From: an uncultured Opitutia bacterium
Lineage (GTDB): Bacteria > Verrucomicrobiota > Verrucomicrobiia > Opitutales > Opitutaceae
DNA: 64,000 nucleotides
Reading direction: 5' to 3'
Assembly: GCA_903834135.1 (NCBI GenBank)
Contig: CAILHZ010000010.1
Span: forward strand, 1 to 64,000
The translations under genes and the position numbers were made by a program. The notes beneath the pieces were generated by a model. That model saw nothing but the letters and a program-made list of their open reading frames with translations, was not told where the DNA came from and did not search any database. This document shows, one piece after another, positions 53,564 through 63,532 of the stretch. Each line of letters starts with the position of its first letter. Positions within the stretch are counted from its first letter, which is position 1.

Positions 53564-54787
53564 ATGAGCAGCGAAATACTTTCCGTTCTCGAATATATGG
53601 AGAAAGAGAAGGGCATTCCACGGGCGGACATGATCGCCACGATTGCGAATGCACTTAAAACTGCCGCCCAAAAGGGTGTAAGTTCAGGCCAAGAGCTTAA
53701 GATCGATATCAATCCTAAGAACGGCCAACTTCATGCATGGTCCATCCTTAAGGTTGTGGACTCAGTAAGTAACCCACGCATGGAGATCCATGTTGAAAAA
53801 GCTCAGGCTCTTAAGCCAGGTGCTATCCTTGGAGACTTAATTGAGAAAGAGATCGATCCTTCTTCTTTAGGACGTATTGCGGCACAAACAGCACGTCAGG
53901 CTGTGATGCAACGCTTACGCCAATTTGAAAAAGATCGTATCTATGACGACTTTAAAGATCAGATCGGTAATATTGTTACCGGTACGGTTCGCCGTCGTGA
54001 GCGAAATGATATTTATATCGATTTAGGTAAAGCTGAGGCAGTGATGCCTGGTAAAGAGCAGATGCCTGGTGAAGAATTTCAACCAGGTGATCGTATTCGT
54101 AGTCTCTTACTTGAAATCGAGAGTACCCCACGTGGGCCAGAAATTATTTTAAGTCGTGCATCTCCTAAGTTTGTACGCCGCTTATTTGAACTCGAAGTCA
54201 CTGAGATTGCTGATGGTACAGTGAAAATCGAAGCCTTTGCACGTGAACCTGGTTACCGTACAAAGATTGCAGTCACGAGTGCTGATCCTAAGGTGGATCC
54301 AGTCGGTGCTTGCGTAGGCTCTCGTGGTGCTCGTGTAAAAACGATTGTCCGTGAATTAGCCGGTGAGAAAATTGATATCATCAAATTCTTTGCTGATCCT
54401 CGCGAAATGGTAATCGAAGCTTTAAAGCCTGCGGTACCACGTGACATCACTTTGGATGAAAAAAATCATCGCATCATTCTTAAAGTAGCCACTGACGATC
54501 TTGCTGTTGCAATTGGCCGTAAGGGTCAAAATGCACGCTTAACATCTCGTCTACTTGGATGGCGCTTAGATATCGAAGAATTTAAGGCAGCTGGAGATGA
54601 TCCACGCGGTAACGCAGTGTCTTTATTAGTGAAAGCGTTCGAACTCGATCCTATCATTGCAGGCCGTTTAGTCGACATGGGAATTAATTCTCCTGCCGCA
54701 TTTGAAGGTGTTGCAGCTGAAGATTTAGTAGGCGGCGGTTTTACTGACGAAGAAGCAAAAGAGATTATTGTTCGCGTCACGCCATAA
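53564..54787 (+). CDS. nusA: Transcription termination/antitermination factor NusA
   Basis: RNA-polymerase-bound factor that modulates pausing, termination and antitermination. Its N-terminal domain ([18 protein letters not shown]) is followed by an S1 domain near 130-200 ([20 protein letters not shown]), and two KH domains near 225-345 ([18 protein letters not shown] and [18 protein letters not shown]). The last 60 residues resemble one acidic/HhH-like repeat ([20 protein letters not shown]). Length 407. It is the first gene of nusA-infB-rbfA-nrnA-truB-ribF. Confidence 0.96.
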   Translation: MSSEILSVLEYMEKEKGIPRADMIATIANALKTAAQKGVSSGQELKIDINPKNGQLHAWSILKVVDSVSNPRMEIHVEKAQALKPGAILGDLIEKEIDPSSLGRIAAQTARQAVMQRLRQFEKDRIYDDFKDQIGNIVTGTVRRRERNDIYIDLGKAEAVMPGKEQMPGEEFQPGDRIRSLLLEIESTPRGPEIILSRASPKFVRRLFELEVTEIADGTVKIEAFAREPGYRTKIAVTSADPKVDPVGACVGSRGARVKTIVRELAGEKIDIIKFFADPREMVIEALKPAVPRDITLDEKNHRIILKVATDDLAVAIGRKGQNARLTSRLLGWRLDIEEFKAAGDDPRGNAVSLLVKAFELDPIIAGRLVDMGINSPAAFEGVAAEDLVGGGFTDEEAKEIIVRVTP

Positions 54788-54828
54788 GCCCCAGCACACC
54801 CTGCACCTAAGCTACTGTTAAATTATAA

Positions 54829-57390
54829 ATGAGTATCCGCATTCACGAGCTAGCAAAGCGCCACAACATGGAGGGCAAGGACATGTTGGCCTTGCTCAAG
54901 CAACGCGGCTATGTCTCAGCAGATACAAAATCGGTTTCCAGTACGGTTAACAAGATTTACGAGGAAGAAGTAGATAAAGAATTTGCCCTCAAGGCTAAGG
55001 AGAAGGCTGATAAAGAACTCGCCGAGAATCCTCCAAAGCCTGTTGAAGTCGTTGTCGAAGCTCCGAAACTGCGTATGCCAGTGGGTGCTTTCGTTAAGTC
55101 TGCACAAGATATTACCCGTGAAAAAGAAGCAGCCGCTGCAGCTAAAGCAGCTGAGCAAGCAGCCGCTTCAGCTGCTTCTGCACCAGCACCTGTTAAGGTA
55201 GCTGCAGCTAAAGTACCGGTTAAAGCTCCAGTAAGCGCTGTTAAATCACCTGCAAGTCCTCCCGCTTTACCTGTTAGCAAGGCAGCCCCTGCACTTCCTC
55301 CTGTAGTTGAAGCTCCAGTACGTGCTGCTTCGCCAAAGCCGCTTCCAATTATTCCAGGTATTAAAGCTCCTGTAAAAGCAGCTCCTTCTACTCCTGAAGT
55401 TGGAAATCAGCCAGCTAAGGTAGTAATTCCAAGTGTATTACCTAAACCAAGCGAAGCCCCTAAGCTCGCTGGTGAATCCGGTGTATCAGCACCTCCAACA
55501 CTTCCTTCAGCGAAACTCCCTTCTGTAGCACCTAAGACCTTTGCTCCTCAAGCAGCTCCTGCTTCCGTAGGTACTGCAACTGTCACTGTGACTGGGGATG
55601 TGAAGATGATTCACTTTAAGCCTCCAGTAATTGTACGCGATTTCGCTACAGTACTAGGTCTTCGTCCGTTCCAATTAATATCGGAACTGATGCAGATGGG
55701 TATTTTCGCCTCAATTACTCAGTCCCTTGATGAAGCAGTCGCTTCCAAGGTTGCTGAAAAGCATGGCTTCTTACTAGAAGTTAAGCACAGAGGTGATGCA
55801 AATACACAACAACAAGCTCAGAAGGATCGTGAATTAAAGAAGAAGCCTGTTGCAGAAGACGAAGCTAAGAATTTAGAACCACGTCCTCCTGTAGTATGTA
55901 TTCTAGGTCACGTCGACCATGGTAAAACATCTCTCTTGGATGCAATTCGTAAAGCAGACGTAGCTGCTGGCGAAGCGGGTGGTATCACGCAGCACATTGG
56001 TGCATACCAAATCGAATTTAATAATCGTAAGATCACCTTCTTAGATACACCAGGTCACGCTGCATTTACAAAAATGCGCGCTCGTGGTGCTTCGGTAACC
56101 GATATTGCTATCTTAGTAGTAGCTGCAGATGACGGCTTTATGCCTCAGACCGATGAAGCATTAGATCATATCAAGAATGCGAAAGTCGCCTTAGTGGTAG
56201 CCATCAATAAGATGGACGTTAAGGGTGCAAATTTAGATCAAGTTAAAGGTCAGATGCAGCAGCGCTCCATTGCTCCTGAAGACTGGGGTGGTGAGACAAT
56301 CACAGTTCCAGTATCAGCGATAAAGGGAACTGGTATTAATGACTTACTTGAAATGATTTTACTTCAAGCAGACGTACTTGAATTAAAAGCAAATCCTAAG
56401 GGAGAAGTTTTAGCAGTCGTTATTGAATCTCAAGTCGATGTAGGTCGCGGACCTCTTTCTACTTTAATTATTCAACGCGGAACACTGCGTGTAGGTGATG
56501 CACTTGTATCAGGTCCAAATTGGGCACGTGTACGTGCTATGTTTGATGATCAAGGTAAGGCAATCAAAGAGGCTCCTCCTGGAACTCCTGTACGTGTTAT
56601 TGGTTGGTCTGGAACTCCAGAAAGTGGAGCTTTAGTAAAGGCTGTTAAGAATGCTCGTGAAGCCGAAAAACTTGCTGAAGAAGAAGAGCAGCGCTTAAAG
56701 AAGACTAACGCCTTCAATAATCCAAATCCAACAGACGTTTCTGTTGAACAACTTTTCGCTAATATTGCAGCTACTCAGGCTCGCATCTTAAAGCTCATCA
56801 TTAAAACCGATGTGTATGGTTCTGCTGAAGCAGTACGCAATGTGCTTGAAGGTATTAAGTCCAATAAAGCGAGTCTTGAAATTGTTTCTGCCGATGTCGG
56901 TCTTATTACAAAGAACGATGTGTTGATGGCTGGTGCAGCTGGTTCTGTCATTGTCGGCTTTAATACAAAGCTAGAGAATGGTGTTACCTCACTTGCAAAG
57001 CATCACGGCGTTCGTATCGAAACGTACGAAATTATTTATGAATTAGGTGATAAGGTTCGCGAAATGATGGCGGACTTACTTGATCCTGATTTGAAGGAAT
57101 CCAAGCTCGGTGCAACTGAAGTACGTGCTGTATTCCCGCTTGCGAAGGGTTTTGTTGCTGGATGTTTAGTAACAGAAGGCAAAATTACGCGTAACGCCAT
57201 GGCACGACTACGTCGTGGCCGTGAAATCATTCATCAAGGTAAAGTGGACACACTCAAACGCTTCAAAGATGATGCAAATGAAGTCCGCGCTGGTCTTGAA
57301 TGCGGTATTAAGCTCGATGACTACAACGGCTACAAAGTCGGTGACGTTATTGAGTGCTTTGAAGTCCAAAAAGTTAGAGCATCTTTGTAA
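54829..57390 (+). CDS. infB: Translation initiation factor IF-2
   Basis: GTPase that places initiator tRNA on the ribosome. The start [20 protein letters not shown] is the IF2 N-domain. Residues about 95-250 are a long Ala/Pro/Lys-rich linker. A second N-domain ([20 protein letters not shown]) precedes the G domain: G1 GHVDHGKT at 360-367, then DTPGHAAF and NKMD. Domains II, III and IV follow to the C-terminus ([14 protein letters not shown]). Length 853 is normal for the long type. Confidence 0.97.
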   Translation: MSIRIHELAKRHNMEGKDMLALLKQRGYVSADTKSVSSTVNKIYEEEVDKEFALKAKEKADKELAENPPKPVEVVVEAPKLRMPVGAFVKSAQDITREKEAAAAAKAAEQAAASAASAPAPVKVAAAKVPVKAPVSAVKSPASPPALPVSKAAPALPPVVEAPVRAASPKPLPIIPGIKAPVKAAPSTPEVGNQPAKVVIPSVLPKPSEAPKLAGESGVSAPPTLPSAKLPSVAPKTFAPQAAPASVGTATVTVTGDVKMIHFKPPVIVRDFATVLGLRPFQLISELMQMGIFASITQSLDEAVASKVAEKHGFLLEVKHRGDANTQQQAQKDRELKKKPVAEDEAKNLEPRPPVVCILGHVDHGKTSLLDAIRKADVAAGEAGGITQHIGAYQIEFNNRKITFLDTPGHAAFTKMRARGASVTDIAILVVAADDGFMPQTDEALDHIKNAKVALVVAINKMDVKGANLDQVKGQMQQRSIAPEDWGGETITVPVSAIKGTGINDLLEMILLQADVLELKANPKGEVLAVVIESQVDVGRGPLSTLIIQRGTLRVGDALVSGPNWARVRAMFDDQGKAIKEAPPGTPVRVIGWSGTPESGALVKAVKNAREAEKLAEEEEQRLKKTNAFNNPNPTDVSVEQLFANIAATQARILKLIIKTDVYGSAEAVRNVLEGIKSNKASLEIVSADVGLITKNDVLMAGAAGSVIVGFNTKLENGVTSLAKHHGVRIETYEIIYELGDKVREMMADLLDPDLKESKLGATEVRAVFPLAKGFVAGCLVTEGKITRNAMARLRRGREIIHQGKVDTLKRFKDDANEVRAGLECGIKLDDYNGYKVGDVIECFEVQKVRASL

Positions 57391-57391
57391 T

Positions 57392-57411
57392 CGAGGTTTT
57401 GCCTCGTTTTT
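57392..57411 (+). terminator. Short terminator-like hairpin between infB and rbfA
   Basis: CGAGG pairs with CCTCG across TTTTG and is followed by five T. The stem is only 5 bp, so it may reduce rather than stop transcription into rbfA. Confidence 0.55.
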
Positions 57412-57425
57412 AACGTTTCGATACC

Positions 57426-57818
57426 ATGTCTAACCGTACGGTTCGCATCAATGAGCTCGTTCAACGCGAGCTTAGCGATATTTTAAGAAAAAAATATCAA
57501 GCTGAGTCTGTATCCATTACTATTTCAGAAGTTAGAGTTGCTCCTGACTTAAGAGATGCGCGTGTATTTGTATCGATTGTTGGAGATGACGATTTTGTAG
57601 AAGAGCGCCTTCGCTGGCTTAAAAAACAAGCGCATGATATCCGTGAGGAAATTAGTAGACGCATTGTTCTTAAGTATCTTCCTAAATTTGAATATCGTTT
57701 AGATCTCTCAGTGAATCGTGGAGTAAGACTCTTAACGATTTTAGATGAGATTGAAAAAGACGATTTGAAGCGTAATCCTACTAAGCCTGAAGTAATAGAG
57801 CCGGAGGATACGCAGTGA
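57426..57818 (+). CDS. rbfA: Ribosome-binding factor A
   Basis: Helps 16S rRNA maturation in late 30S assembly, with a KH-type fold. MSNRTVRINELVQRELSDIL matches the family start, followed by VSITISEVRVAPDLRDARVFVSIVG and LKYLPKFEYRLDLSVNRGVRL. Length 130 is normal. The infB-rbfA-nrnA-truB-ribF order is widespread and supports the call. The stop overlaps the next start by 4 bp. Confidence 0.96.
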   Translation: MSNRTVRINELVQRELSDILRKKYQAESVSITISEVRVAPDLRDARVFVSIVGDDDFVEERLRWLKKQAHDIREEISRRIVLKYLPKFEYRLDLSVNRGVRLLTILDEIEKDDLKRNPTKPEVIEPEDTQ

Positions 57819-58849
57819 AGCAGGAGTTTTTTTATCCTGAATACAAAGACACCTTCGGTCGGTTGCTAAAATCGCTAGAGGGTAAACGAGTTGCTGTGGT
57901 TGGACATGCACGCCCAGACGGCGATTGTATTGGTGCACAAGTTGGCCTTGCTCGTGTGCTAAGAGCTACAGGAATACAGGTGACGTGTGTAAACGCAGAT
58001 CCTGTACCTCGTAGATTACAATTTCTTACTAAAGAAGAACGCTTCTTAAATGCAGAGGATGTATTAAATCGTCCTGTACCTTGGTCAGTTATTTTTGTGG
58101 ATTGTGCAGATCAAGCTCGTGTGGGAGATCGTTTAAAGGCGCGTTTCTCAGTGGCTGAAGGCTGTATCGATCACCACATGTCGAATAATGGCTACGCTTC
58201 AGTTAATATTGTAGACACTCAGTCTGCTGCAACGTGTGAAATCTTAGCAGGCCTATTTTTTGATTTAGGACTAGAAGTAGATGCCATTGCAGCTCAGGCC
58301 CTATTTACAGGAATTTTAACAGATACGGGGCAATTTAGATTTAATTCTACAACACGGCGCTGTTTTGTACTCGCAGGAGAATTGGTGGCACGTGGTGCTT
58401 CACCAGTTCAAGCCGGTTATGAATTATTTGCTCGGGAATCGTTAGGTAAAATGAATTTACTTAAACGGTATTTAAATTCACTACAGATGCACTGCTCGGG
58501 GCGAGTATGTGTAGGTGTACTTGCTGAAGGTATTTTTGAAGAAACAGGTACTTCAGCTGAAGATACGGAAGGTCTAGTTGATTATGCACGTTGTATTGAA
58601 GGCGTTGAAGTAGGCGTCTTAGTGGAAGAGCGTCCCGGTGGTGGAAAGAAAGCGAGTTTACGATCAAACGATCCTATCTACCGTTTAGATTTAGTTGCTG
58701 CTCAATTTAACGGAGGAGGGCATGCCTGTGCTGCAGGTCTTAATCTGCCCCCTCAATACGCTGAACGCTTTATCGAGCGTTTAGTGGATGCTTTATCCCA
58801 GCGTATAGCGGAAGTTGATAAGGCAAAAAAAGTAACCTCTAACGTATAA
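57815..58849 (+). CDS. nrnA: DHH-family phosphoesterase, NrnA-like (oligoribonuclease/pAp phosphatase)
   Basis: Probable nanoRNase that degrades 2-5 nt RNA and may dephosphorylate pAp. The 344 residues include the DHH domain motifs [15 protein letters not shown] (His31, Asp35, Asp37), VDCAD (about 95-99), and DHH at 119-121 in [11 protein letters not shown]. The C-terminal DHHA1 domain has [27 protein letters not shown], the substrate-binding GGGH. It lies between rbfA and truB, a place often held by nrnA. Overlap with rbfA is 4 bp. Confidence 0.92.
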   Translation: MKQEFFYPEYKDTFGRLLKSLEGKRVAVVGHARPDGDCIGAQVGLARVLRATGIQVTCVNADPVPRRLQFLTKEERFLNAEDVLNRPVPWSVIFVDCADQARVGDRLKARFSVAEGCIDHHMSNNGYASVNIVDTQSAATCEILAGLFFDLGLEVDAIAAQALFTGILTDTGQFRFNSTTRRCFVLAGELVARGASPVQAGYELFARESLGKMNLLKRYLNSLQMHCSGRVCVGVLAEGIFEETGTSAEDTEGLVDYARCIEGVEVGVLVEERPGGGKKASLRSNDPIYRLDLVAAQFNGGGHACAAGLNLPPQYAERFIERLVDALSQRIAEVDKAKKVTSNV

Positions 58850-58856
58850 TCAGCCG

Positions 58857-59585
58857 ATGCTAGTTCCTCAAAAAGAACTCGATGGTATTCTGCTTGTGGA
58901 TAAACCACGTGACCACACCTCACATGATGTAGTTGCTCGTTTACGAGGTAAATTACGTACAAAAAGAATTGGGCATGCAGGTACGCTAGATCCGATGGCT
59001 ACTGGGCTTCTTGTTATTTTAGTAGGTAAAGCAACGCGTCTGTCCCAGTACTTAATGGGTGTGGATAAAGAATATGAAGGGACGGTTGAACTTGGGAAAG
59101 TAACAGATTCTCAAGACTTGGATGGTCAAGTGATGCAAACTTGTCCCATACCTGAACTAACTGAAGTTCACATTAAAGCAGTGATGAAGGGATTTTTAGG
59201 CGATCAGTATCAAACTCCTCCTATGTATTCTGCAATTAAAGTGGATGGTGTTCCGCTTTATAAAATGGCAAGGCGTGGAGAAGAAATTCCACGTGAACCT
59301 CGCTTTATTCGTGTTGTGAGTTGGGAGATGCTTAAGTTTTATTCCCCGCACATTGATTTTAGAGTCCAGTGCACAAAGGGTACATACGTGCGTACCTTAG
59401 CTCATGATCTTGGTGCAAAGCTTGGCTGTGGTGGATGTCTTTCAGCTCTGCGCAGAACAGGTTCAGGTACGCTTAAGATTGCTCAAGCACTTACTCTTGA
59501 ACAAATCGAAGCACTTACAATTCCTGAAATTGAGAAGCATTTAGTTCCCGCTCATATTGCTGCTCCTTCACAGTTATTATCGTGA
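58857..59585 (+). CDS. truB: tRNA pseudouridine(55) synthase
   Basis: Makes pseudouridine-55 in the T loop of tRNAs. [21 protein letters not shown] opens the catalytic domain; the nucleophile is Asp45 in [42 protein letters not shown] and [15 protein letters not shown] follow. The 242 residues are shorter than E. coli TruB and lack most of the C-terminal PUA region, as in many bacteria. The stop overlaps the ribF start by 4 bp. Confidence 0.96.
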   Translation: MLVPQKELDGILLVDKPRDHTSHDVVARLRGKLRTKRIGHAGTLDPMATGLLVILVGKATRLSQYLMGVDKEYEGTVELGKVTDSQDLDGQVMQTCPIPELTEVHIKAVMKGFLGDQYQTPPMYSAIKVDGVPLYKMARRGEEIPREPRFIRVVSWEMLKFYSPHIDFRVQCTKGTYVRTLAHDLGAKLGCGGCLSALRRTGSGTLKIAQALTLEQIEALTIPEIEKHLVPAHIAAPSQLLS

Positions 59586-60523
59586 AAACAGTTCAGTCTT
59601 TTCCATCTGTAGAGGCCTTAAGTCTAAAGCAGCAGCCTTTGTATGTTGCCATAGGCATGTTTGATGGTCTTCACCTAGGCCATAGAGCTGTCATTAAAGC
59701 TGCTTCAGATGCTGCAAAGTTAGCAGGTGGTTGTGTTGTAGTGCTTACGTTTAGACCGCATCCGAGTCGCATTTTTAGACCCAATGTTCCAACCCTACTG
59801 ATGCAAAATGAGACCACTCAGGCCTCTTTATTATCTGAACTAGGTGTAGATGCAGTTGTGGTGCATCCTTTCTTAGCTGAATTTGCAACGATTGAAGCGA
59901 AAGTATTTTTAGCTTGGTTAAAATCGAAGTGGGCAAACCTAGCTGGAGTATTTGTAGGAGAAACTTGGAGGTTTGGAGCAGGTAGAGCAGGCGATATTGA
60001 GCTACTTAAATCTTCTGCATTACCCCTTGGCATATCAGTGACTGCAATTGCATCAGTTACAATTGCAGGAGCGCCTGTAAATTCTACACGCATTAGAAGT
60101 CTTCTTTTGTCAGGTGAAATTGCGGCCGCTAAACAGCTTTTGGGATATACCTATTTTTCAACGGGTAAAATTGAGTCAGGCAAAAAACTTGGAAGAACAA
60201 TCGGCTTTCCTACACTCAATACGTTTTACTCACCTGAATTAAGACCACGCTTTGGCGTGTATGCTGTGCGTGTCTGCGGTAAGGGATTGTCTCTACCAGC
60301 AGTTGCTAACTATGGGCTTAGGCCGACTGTTGAAAACACAACTGATCCCAAACTTGAAACGCATATTCTAGAGTCTGGAGTATGCCCTTTTGATGCTGGA
60401 GATGAGATTACTGTTCAGTGGCTAGAATTTATAAGGCCAGAAACTAAGTTTAGTTCTTTAGATGAACTTAAAGCTCAGATTACAAAAGACGTTGACTCGG
60501 CCAAAGGAGTGTTCGGCATATAA
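59582..60523 (+). CDS. ribF: Bifunctional riboflavin kinase / FAD synthetase
   Basis: Converts riboflavin to FMN and FMN to FAD. The N-terminal nucleotidyltransferase domain has [16 protein letters not shown] and [10 protein letters not shown]. The linking residues include [15 protein letters not shown]. The C-terminal kinase domain has [15 protein letters not shown] and GVYAVRV, ending with the AETHILE-like [19 protein letters not shown]. Start GTG 59582 overlaps truB by 4 bp. Length 313 is normal. Confidence 0.94.
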   Translation: MKTVQSFPSVEALSLKQQPLYVAIGMFDGLHLGHRAVIKAASDAAKLAGGCVVVLTFRPHPSRIFRPNVPTLLMQNETTQASLLSELGVDAVVVHPFLAEFATIEAKVFLAWLKSKWANLAGVFVGETWRFGAGRAGDIELLKSSALPLGISVTAIASVTIAGAPVNSTRIRSLLLSGEIAAAKQLLGYTYFSTGKIESGKKLGRTIGFPTLNTFYSPELRPRFGVYAVRVCGKGLSLPAVANYGLRPTVENTTDPKLETHILESGVCPFDAGDEITVQWLEFIRPETKFSSLDELKAQITKDVDSAKGVFGI

Positions 60524-60528
60524 AGATT

Positions 60529-61431
60529 ATGAGCACCCCTATACTTGGCATTGATCTTGGTGGAACTAAAATTGAAGGCGCTTTCGTAGATCCGCAGAAT
60601 CCGCAGAAGGCACTCGCTCGTCTTAGACTTCCTACTGAATCTACTCAGGGCTATGATCATGTCTTAGCTCAGATTGTGCGTGTAGTAGAAATGCTTGAGA
60701 AGGAATCAGGCTTAGCACGACCCAAGAAGATTGGAATTGGTACACCAGGTGCAATTGAACCCTCAACGGGACTACTTAAGAATTCAAATACGCTATGCTT
60801 AAATAAGCAGCCGATTAAAAATGATCTGGAGAAGCTTTTAGGTACTCAGGTTGAAATCGCGAATGATGCAAACTGCTTTGCTTTAGCTGAAGCTGTCTTT
60901 GGTGCTGCCAAAGGACGTAAAAATGTAGTTGGACTTATTTTAGGAACAGGCGTGGGTGGGGGTGTAGTGATTGATGGGAAAGTAATCAATGGACTACACG
61001 GTATTGGAGGAGAGTGGGGGCATAACCCAATGAATGGAGAAAATACACCTTGTTACTGTGGCCATAAAGGCTGTGTTGAAGGTGTCTTCAGTGGACCTGC
61101 TTTAGAGCGCTTTTATCATGAACAATCCGGTAAGGCTGCACGTCTTCCAGAAATTGTTAAACTTGCTGCTGAAGGAGATTCAAAGGCAATAGCTACCTTA
61201 GATAGACTAGTCACAAAGTTTGGTGAGGCGATTGCAGTCATTATTAATATTCTAGATCCAGATGCAGTCGTAATTGGTGGTGGTGTAGGAAATATCGATA
61301 TACTTTATACGCCAAGAGCAAGAGCTGAGGTCTTATCTCACGTCTTTAACCCTGAGGTACGCACCGAATTTCTTAAACCGACTCTTGGAGATAGTGCTGG
61401 AGTCTTTGGGGCTGCATCTCTGACGCTTTGA
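60529..61431 (+). CDS. ROK family sugar kinase (glucokinase/fructokinase-like)
   Basis: A 300-residue ROK kinase. The ATP phosphate-binding motif is DLGGTKIEGAF (9-19), with the catalytic aspartate in ANDANCFALAEA (Asp113). LILGTGVGGG is the second phosphate motif. The zinc site is formed by His165 (GGEWGHNPM) and Cys175, Cys177 and Cys182 in CYCGHKGCVEG. The spectrum could include glucose, fructose or N-acetylhexosamines. It lies 5 bp after ribF on the same strand, so it may belong to the end of the nusA operon. Confidence 0.9.
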   Translation: MSTPILGIDLGGTKIEGAFVDPQNPQKALARLRLPTESTQGYDHVLAQIVRVVEMLEKESGLARPKKIGIGTPGAIEPSTGLLKNSNTLCLNKQPIKNDLEKLLGTQVEIANDANCFALAEAVFGAAKGRKNVVGLILGTGVGGGVVIDGKVINGLHGIGGEWGHNPMNGENTPCYCGHKGCVEGVFSGPALERFYHEQSGKAARLPEIVKLAAEGDSKAIATLDRLVTKFGEAIAVIINILDPDAVVIGGGVGNIDILYTPRARAEVLSHVFNPEVRTEFLKPTLGDSAGVFGAASLTL

Positions 61432-61663
61432 GTACGAAACGCTGTAAGCCTTGATTGCACACCTGGACCTAGTTCCTGGTGTAGCAAAATAACAGAATTT
61501 AAGCCGTTAGACTTACGATGTGTGTTTAAATTCAGGCTCATTAAAGACGATTTGTGCGATAACAGCGTTCTTCAATGAAAGCGGACTTTTCTATTAAACG
61601 TTTAAATGGAAAGTCCACTTTCACCAGAGATTCTTGAAAAGTAGGCAGTGAATATTTTGTTAT
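61432..61663. other. Intergenic region after the ROK kinase
   Basis: About 230 bases without a supported gene. An inexact inverted repeat (ACACCTGG/CCTGGTGT) lies near 61460-61485, and a longer palindrome at 61577-61622. Neither has a T tract. Confidence 0.4.
61577..61622. repeat. 46-bp imperfect palindrome
   Basis: GAAAG-C-GGACTTT on the left is matched by AAAGTCC-A-CTTTC on the right, with AAACGTTT at the centre; only four base pairs fail. It lies between the ROK kinase and the HipB-like gene. It could act as a cruciform or transcript-end hairpin, or as a binding site for a dimeric regulator. Confidence 0.6.
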
Positions 61664-61735
61664 TATATCAATAAATCGTATAAATTGCATTGATATACCT
61701 AGTTTAATTCATTAAATATCAATAAATCGTATAAA
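61664..61735. promoter_or_regulatory. Three-box operator-like array before the HipB-like gene
   Basis: A 20-bp sequence (ATATCAATAAATCGTATAAA) occurs exactly at 61665-61684 and 61716-61735. Between them, ATTGATATA (61689-61697) is the perfect inverse of TATATCAAT (61664-61672). The second copy runs straight into the ATG, and its TATAAA could be a -10. The layout of boxes close to the start fits autorepression by the encoded HTH protein. Operator function is inferred. Confidence 0.6.
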
Positions 61736-61960
61736 ATGAACTATATTATCCGTACGAGTAAGCAATTTGGACCTTTGATTAAAGCCGCGCGTCAAGAGAA
61801 AGGTATGACTCAGTTTGAGGCCGGAAGTCAGTCAGATCTTAGGCAGAATGCTATTTCTTTGATTGAATCAAATGCAGGACGATCTTCCGTCGATAGGCTT
61901 TTCAAGCTTTTGAACGCATTGGACCTAGAAGTGGTGATTAGAAAACGAGATCAAATCTAA
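61736..61960 (+). CDS. HipB-like XRE-family HTH regulator, without a HipA partner
   Basis: A 74-residue Cro/C1-type helix-turn-helix protein. Sequence from TSKQFGPLIKAARQEKGMTQFEAG through AISLIESNAGRSSVDRLFKLLNALDLEVVIRKRD resembles HipB antitoxins, including the SNPGRSS-like SNAGRSS. HipB normally precedes and binds the HipA kinase toxin; the 230 bases after this gene contain no HipA coding, only intergenic sequence and tRNA-Leu. It may be a surviving antitoxin/repressor or a solitary regulator. ATG 61736 is directly joined to an operator-like repeat, with no room for a normal ribosome binding site, suggesting a leaderless or very short-leader mRNA. Confidence 0.82.
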   Translation: MNYIIRTSKQFGPLIKAARQEKGMTQFEAGSQSDLRQNAISLIESNAGRSSVDRLFKLLNALDLEVVIRKRDQI

Positions 61961-62123
61961 ACTGTGCTTAAGTACTATAGAGTAGCACTTTCCGTTAAGC
62001 CTCACTGTTATAAAGCTAACCAAGGTGGCTTGTGCGCAAAATACCTTAGGTAGTTTGATATCGATTTGAGCAAATTTAAGCTGAATTTAGGCAACGATAT
62101 TCCAAGTCTGCTAGAAGGCTAAT

Positions 62124-62150
62124 AAATGAATCCACGATCGGTTCATTTTT
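62124..62150 (-). terminator. Hairpin downstream of tRNA-Leu
   Basis: AAATGAA pairs with TTCATTT, with CC/GG extending it past a bulged T, and T-rich flanks on both strands. It lies 42 bp beyond the tRNA 3' end and could end that transcript, or act in both directions. Confidence 0.4.
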
Positions 62151-62191
62151 AATGTAAGTTGTTGAGGATTTTTAACTTACTAAATATTAAA

Positions 62192-62276
62192 TGGTGCTCG
62201 GGACAGGACTCGAACCTGCACGCCTTACGGCACACGCACCTCAAGCGAGTGTGTCTACCAATTCCACCACCCGAGC
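62192..62276 (-). tRNA. tRNA-Leu (anticodon GAG)
   Basis: The minus strand shows acceptor stem GCTCGGG/CCCGAGC, D arm with GGTGGAATTGGTAGAC, a long variable arm (TGCCGTAAGGCGT) as in class II tRNAs, T arm GGTTCGAGTCC, discriminator A and encoded CCA. The anticodon loop TTGAGGT gives GAG. The anticodon stem CTCGC/GCGTG has one T-T mismatch. Confidence 0.92.
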
Positions 62277-62404
62277 AAACTAACCAAGGAAGGTTTACTA
62301 AGAGACAATGTCATTAAGTTGTCCAGCACTGAGTCTAAACCATTTTTGAGCTAAATTTACACTCGCAAATGAGGTCTCTTCACGCGAACAGTACGTAATA
62401 CCCC

Positions 62405-63532
62405 ATGAATGACCTTCCTATGAAGCGTAGTGAATTTTTAAGTAGCGCTGGAATAGCCGCTTTAGGCCTTTTTGGTGCTAAAGCAGTATCTGCGCAAACA
62501 CCTGCTGCAAGTAATGCGAGTGCGCCTTTACCGCCATTTAAAATGTATGTGGGTCACCAGCATGATCATTCCTCTGGTACCTTAACTTTACTTTCAGCCC
62601 TGGGTGTAAAAAATATTTGTAGTGGATTACCTGCAAGACGCATGGGAGAGGAGTGGTCTGTAGATGGACTAGTGCGGCTTAGAAAGCATGTTGAGTCTTT
62701 TGGAGTTACACTCGATGCCGTGCCGCTACCTATGAGTTCAAGTCCAGTAGCGAAAGCAGAATACCCAGAAATATTTTTAGATAAAAGTGCCGCTCGAGAT
62801 AAAGCGATAGATCAAATTTGTCAGATGATTCGTAATGCTGGTAAAGCCGGCATACCGCTTTTGAAATACAATTTCACTTTCTTAGGGGTAGTAAGAACGG
62901 GCAAAGCTCATGGTAGGGGCGGTGCATTAGACCCTAATTTTATTTATTCAAAAGCAAAACCTACACCGGCAGTTACTCAGGCAGGCTTAATTACTGCAGA
63001 AGAAAACTGGGCAAGAATTGAATATTTTTTAAGTCGTGTAGTTCCTGTAGCAACGGAATGTAAAGTAAAGTTAGCTCTACATCCTAATGATCCTGGTTTA
63101 CCTCAGGATCGTCCTTACCAAGGTATTCATGCAGTACTTAGTTCTGTGGAAGGGCTAAAACGTTTTGTTGATACTATTCCAAGTCCATATCATGGACTTA
63201 ATTTCTGTCAGGGAACGATCTGTGAAATGCTCAAAGATCCTAATAAAGAAATTGGAGATATTATTCGATACTTCGGAACACGAGGAAAAATTTTCAACGT
63301 TCACTTCAGAAATATTAAAGGTGGATTCTTAAACTTTCAGGAATGTTTTCCAGATGAAGGTGATGTAGATATGATAGCCGCTTTAAGAGCTTACAGAGAA
63401 GTAGGCTTTCAAGGGATGATAATGCCAGACCATGTTCCCTTAATTGAGTCTGATGTGGAAAGAGCACGCGCCTTCTGCTTTTGCTTTGGTTACATCCAAG
63501 CTCTACTCCAAGTCAGTAAGCAGGAAGTTTAA
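62405..63532 (+). CDS. Mannonate dehydratase (UxuA)-like protein with export signal
   Basis: Likely converts D-mannonate to 2-keto-3-deoxygluconate in hexuronate breakdown. The 375-residue protein starts with a Tat-like leader (MKRSEFLSSAGIAALGLFG, then AKAVSA before QTPA), with KR in place of RR. The mature part is a TIM barrel: LLKYNFTFLGVVRT as in UxuA, then the four metal ligands at His226 (LHPNDPG), Cys268 (NFCQGT), His300 (VHFRN) and Asp342 (MPDH). UxuA is normally cytosolic, so the leader is notable; an exported relative with another substrate is possible. Its stop overlaps the convergent cobO stop. Confidence 0.75.
   Translation: MNDLPMKRSEFLSSAGIAALGLFGAKAVSAQTPAASNASAPLPPFKMYVGHQHDHSSGTLTLLSALGVKNICSGLPARRMGEEWSVDGLVRLRKHVESFGVTLDAVPLPMSSSPVAKAEYPEIFLDKSAARDKAIDQICQMIRNAGKAGIPLLKYNFTFLGVVRTGKAHGRGGALDPNFIYSKAKPTPAVTQAGLITAEENWARIEYFLSRVVPVATECKVKLALHPNDPGLPQDRPYQGIHAVLSSVEGLKRFVDTIPSPYHGLNFCQGTICEMLKDPNKEIGDIIRYFGTRGKIFNVHFRNIKGGFLNFQECFPDEGDVDMIAALRAYREVGFQGMIMPDHVPLIESDVERARAFCFCFGYIQALLQVSKQEV

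Noticed and set aside
54957-55280. Ala/Thr-rich ORF antisense to infB
   Set aside because: Mirror of the Ala/Pro-rich IF2 linker; no start context and no family features.
61961-62191. Search for hipA after the HipB-like gene
   Set aside because: No frame in this stretch encodes a kinase-like protein; it holds only a hairpin and then tRNA-Leu.
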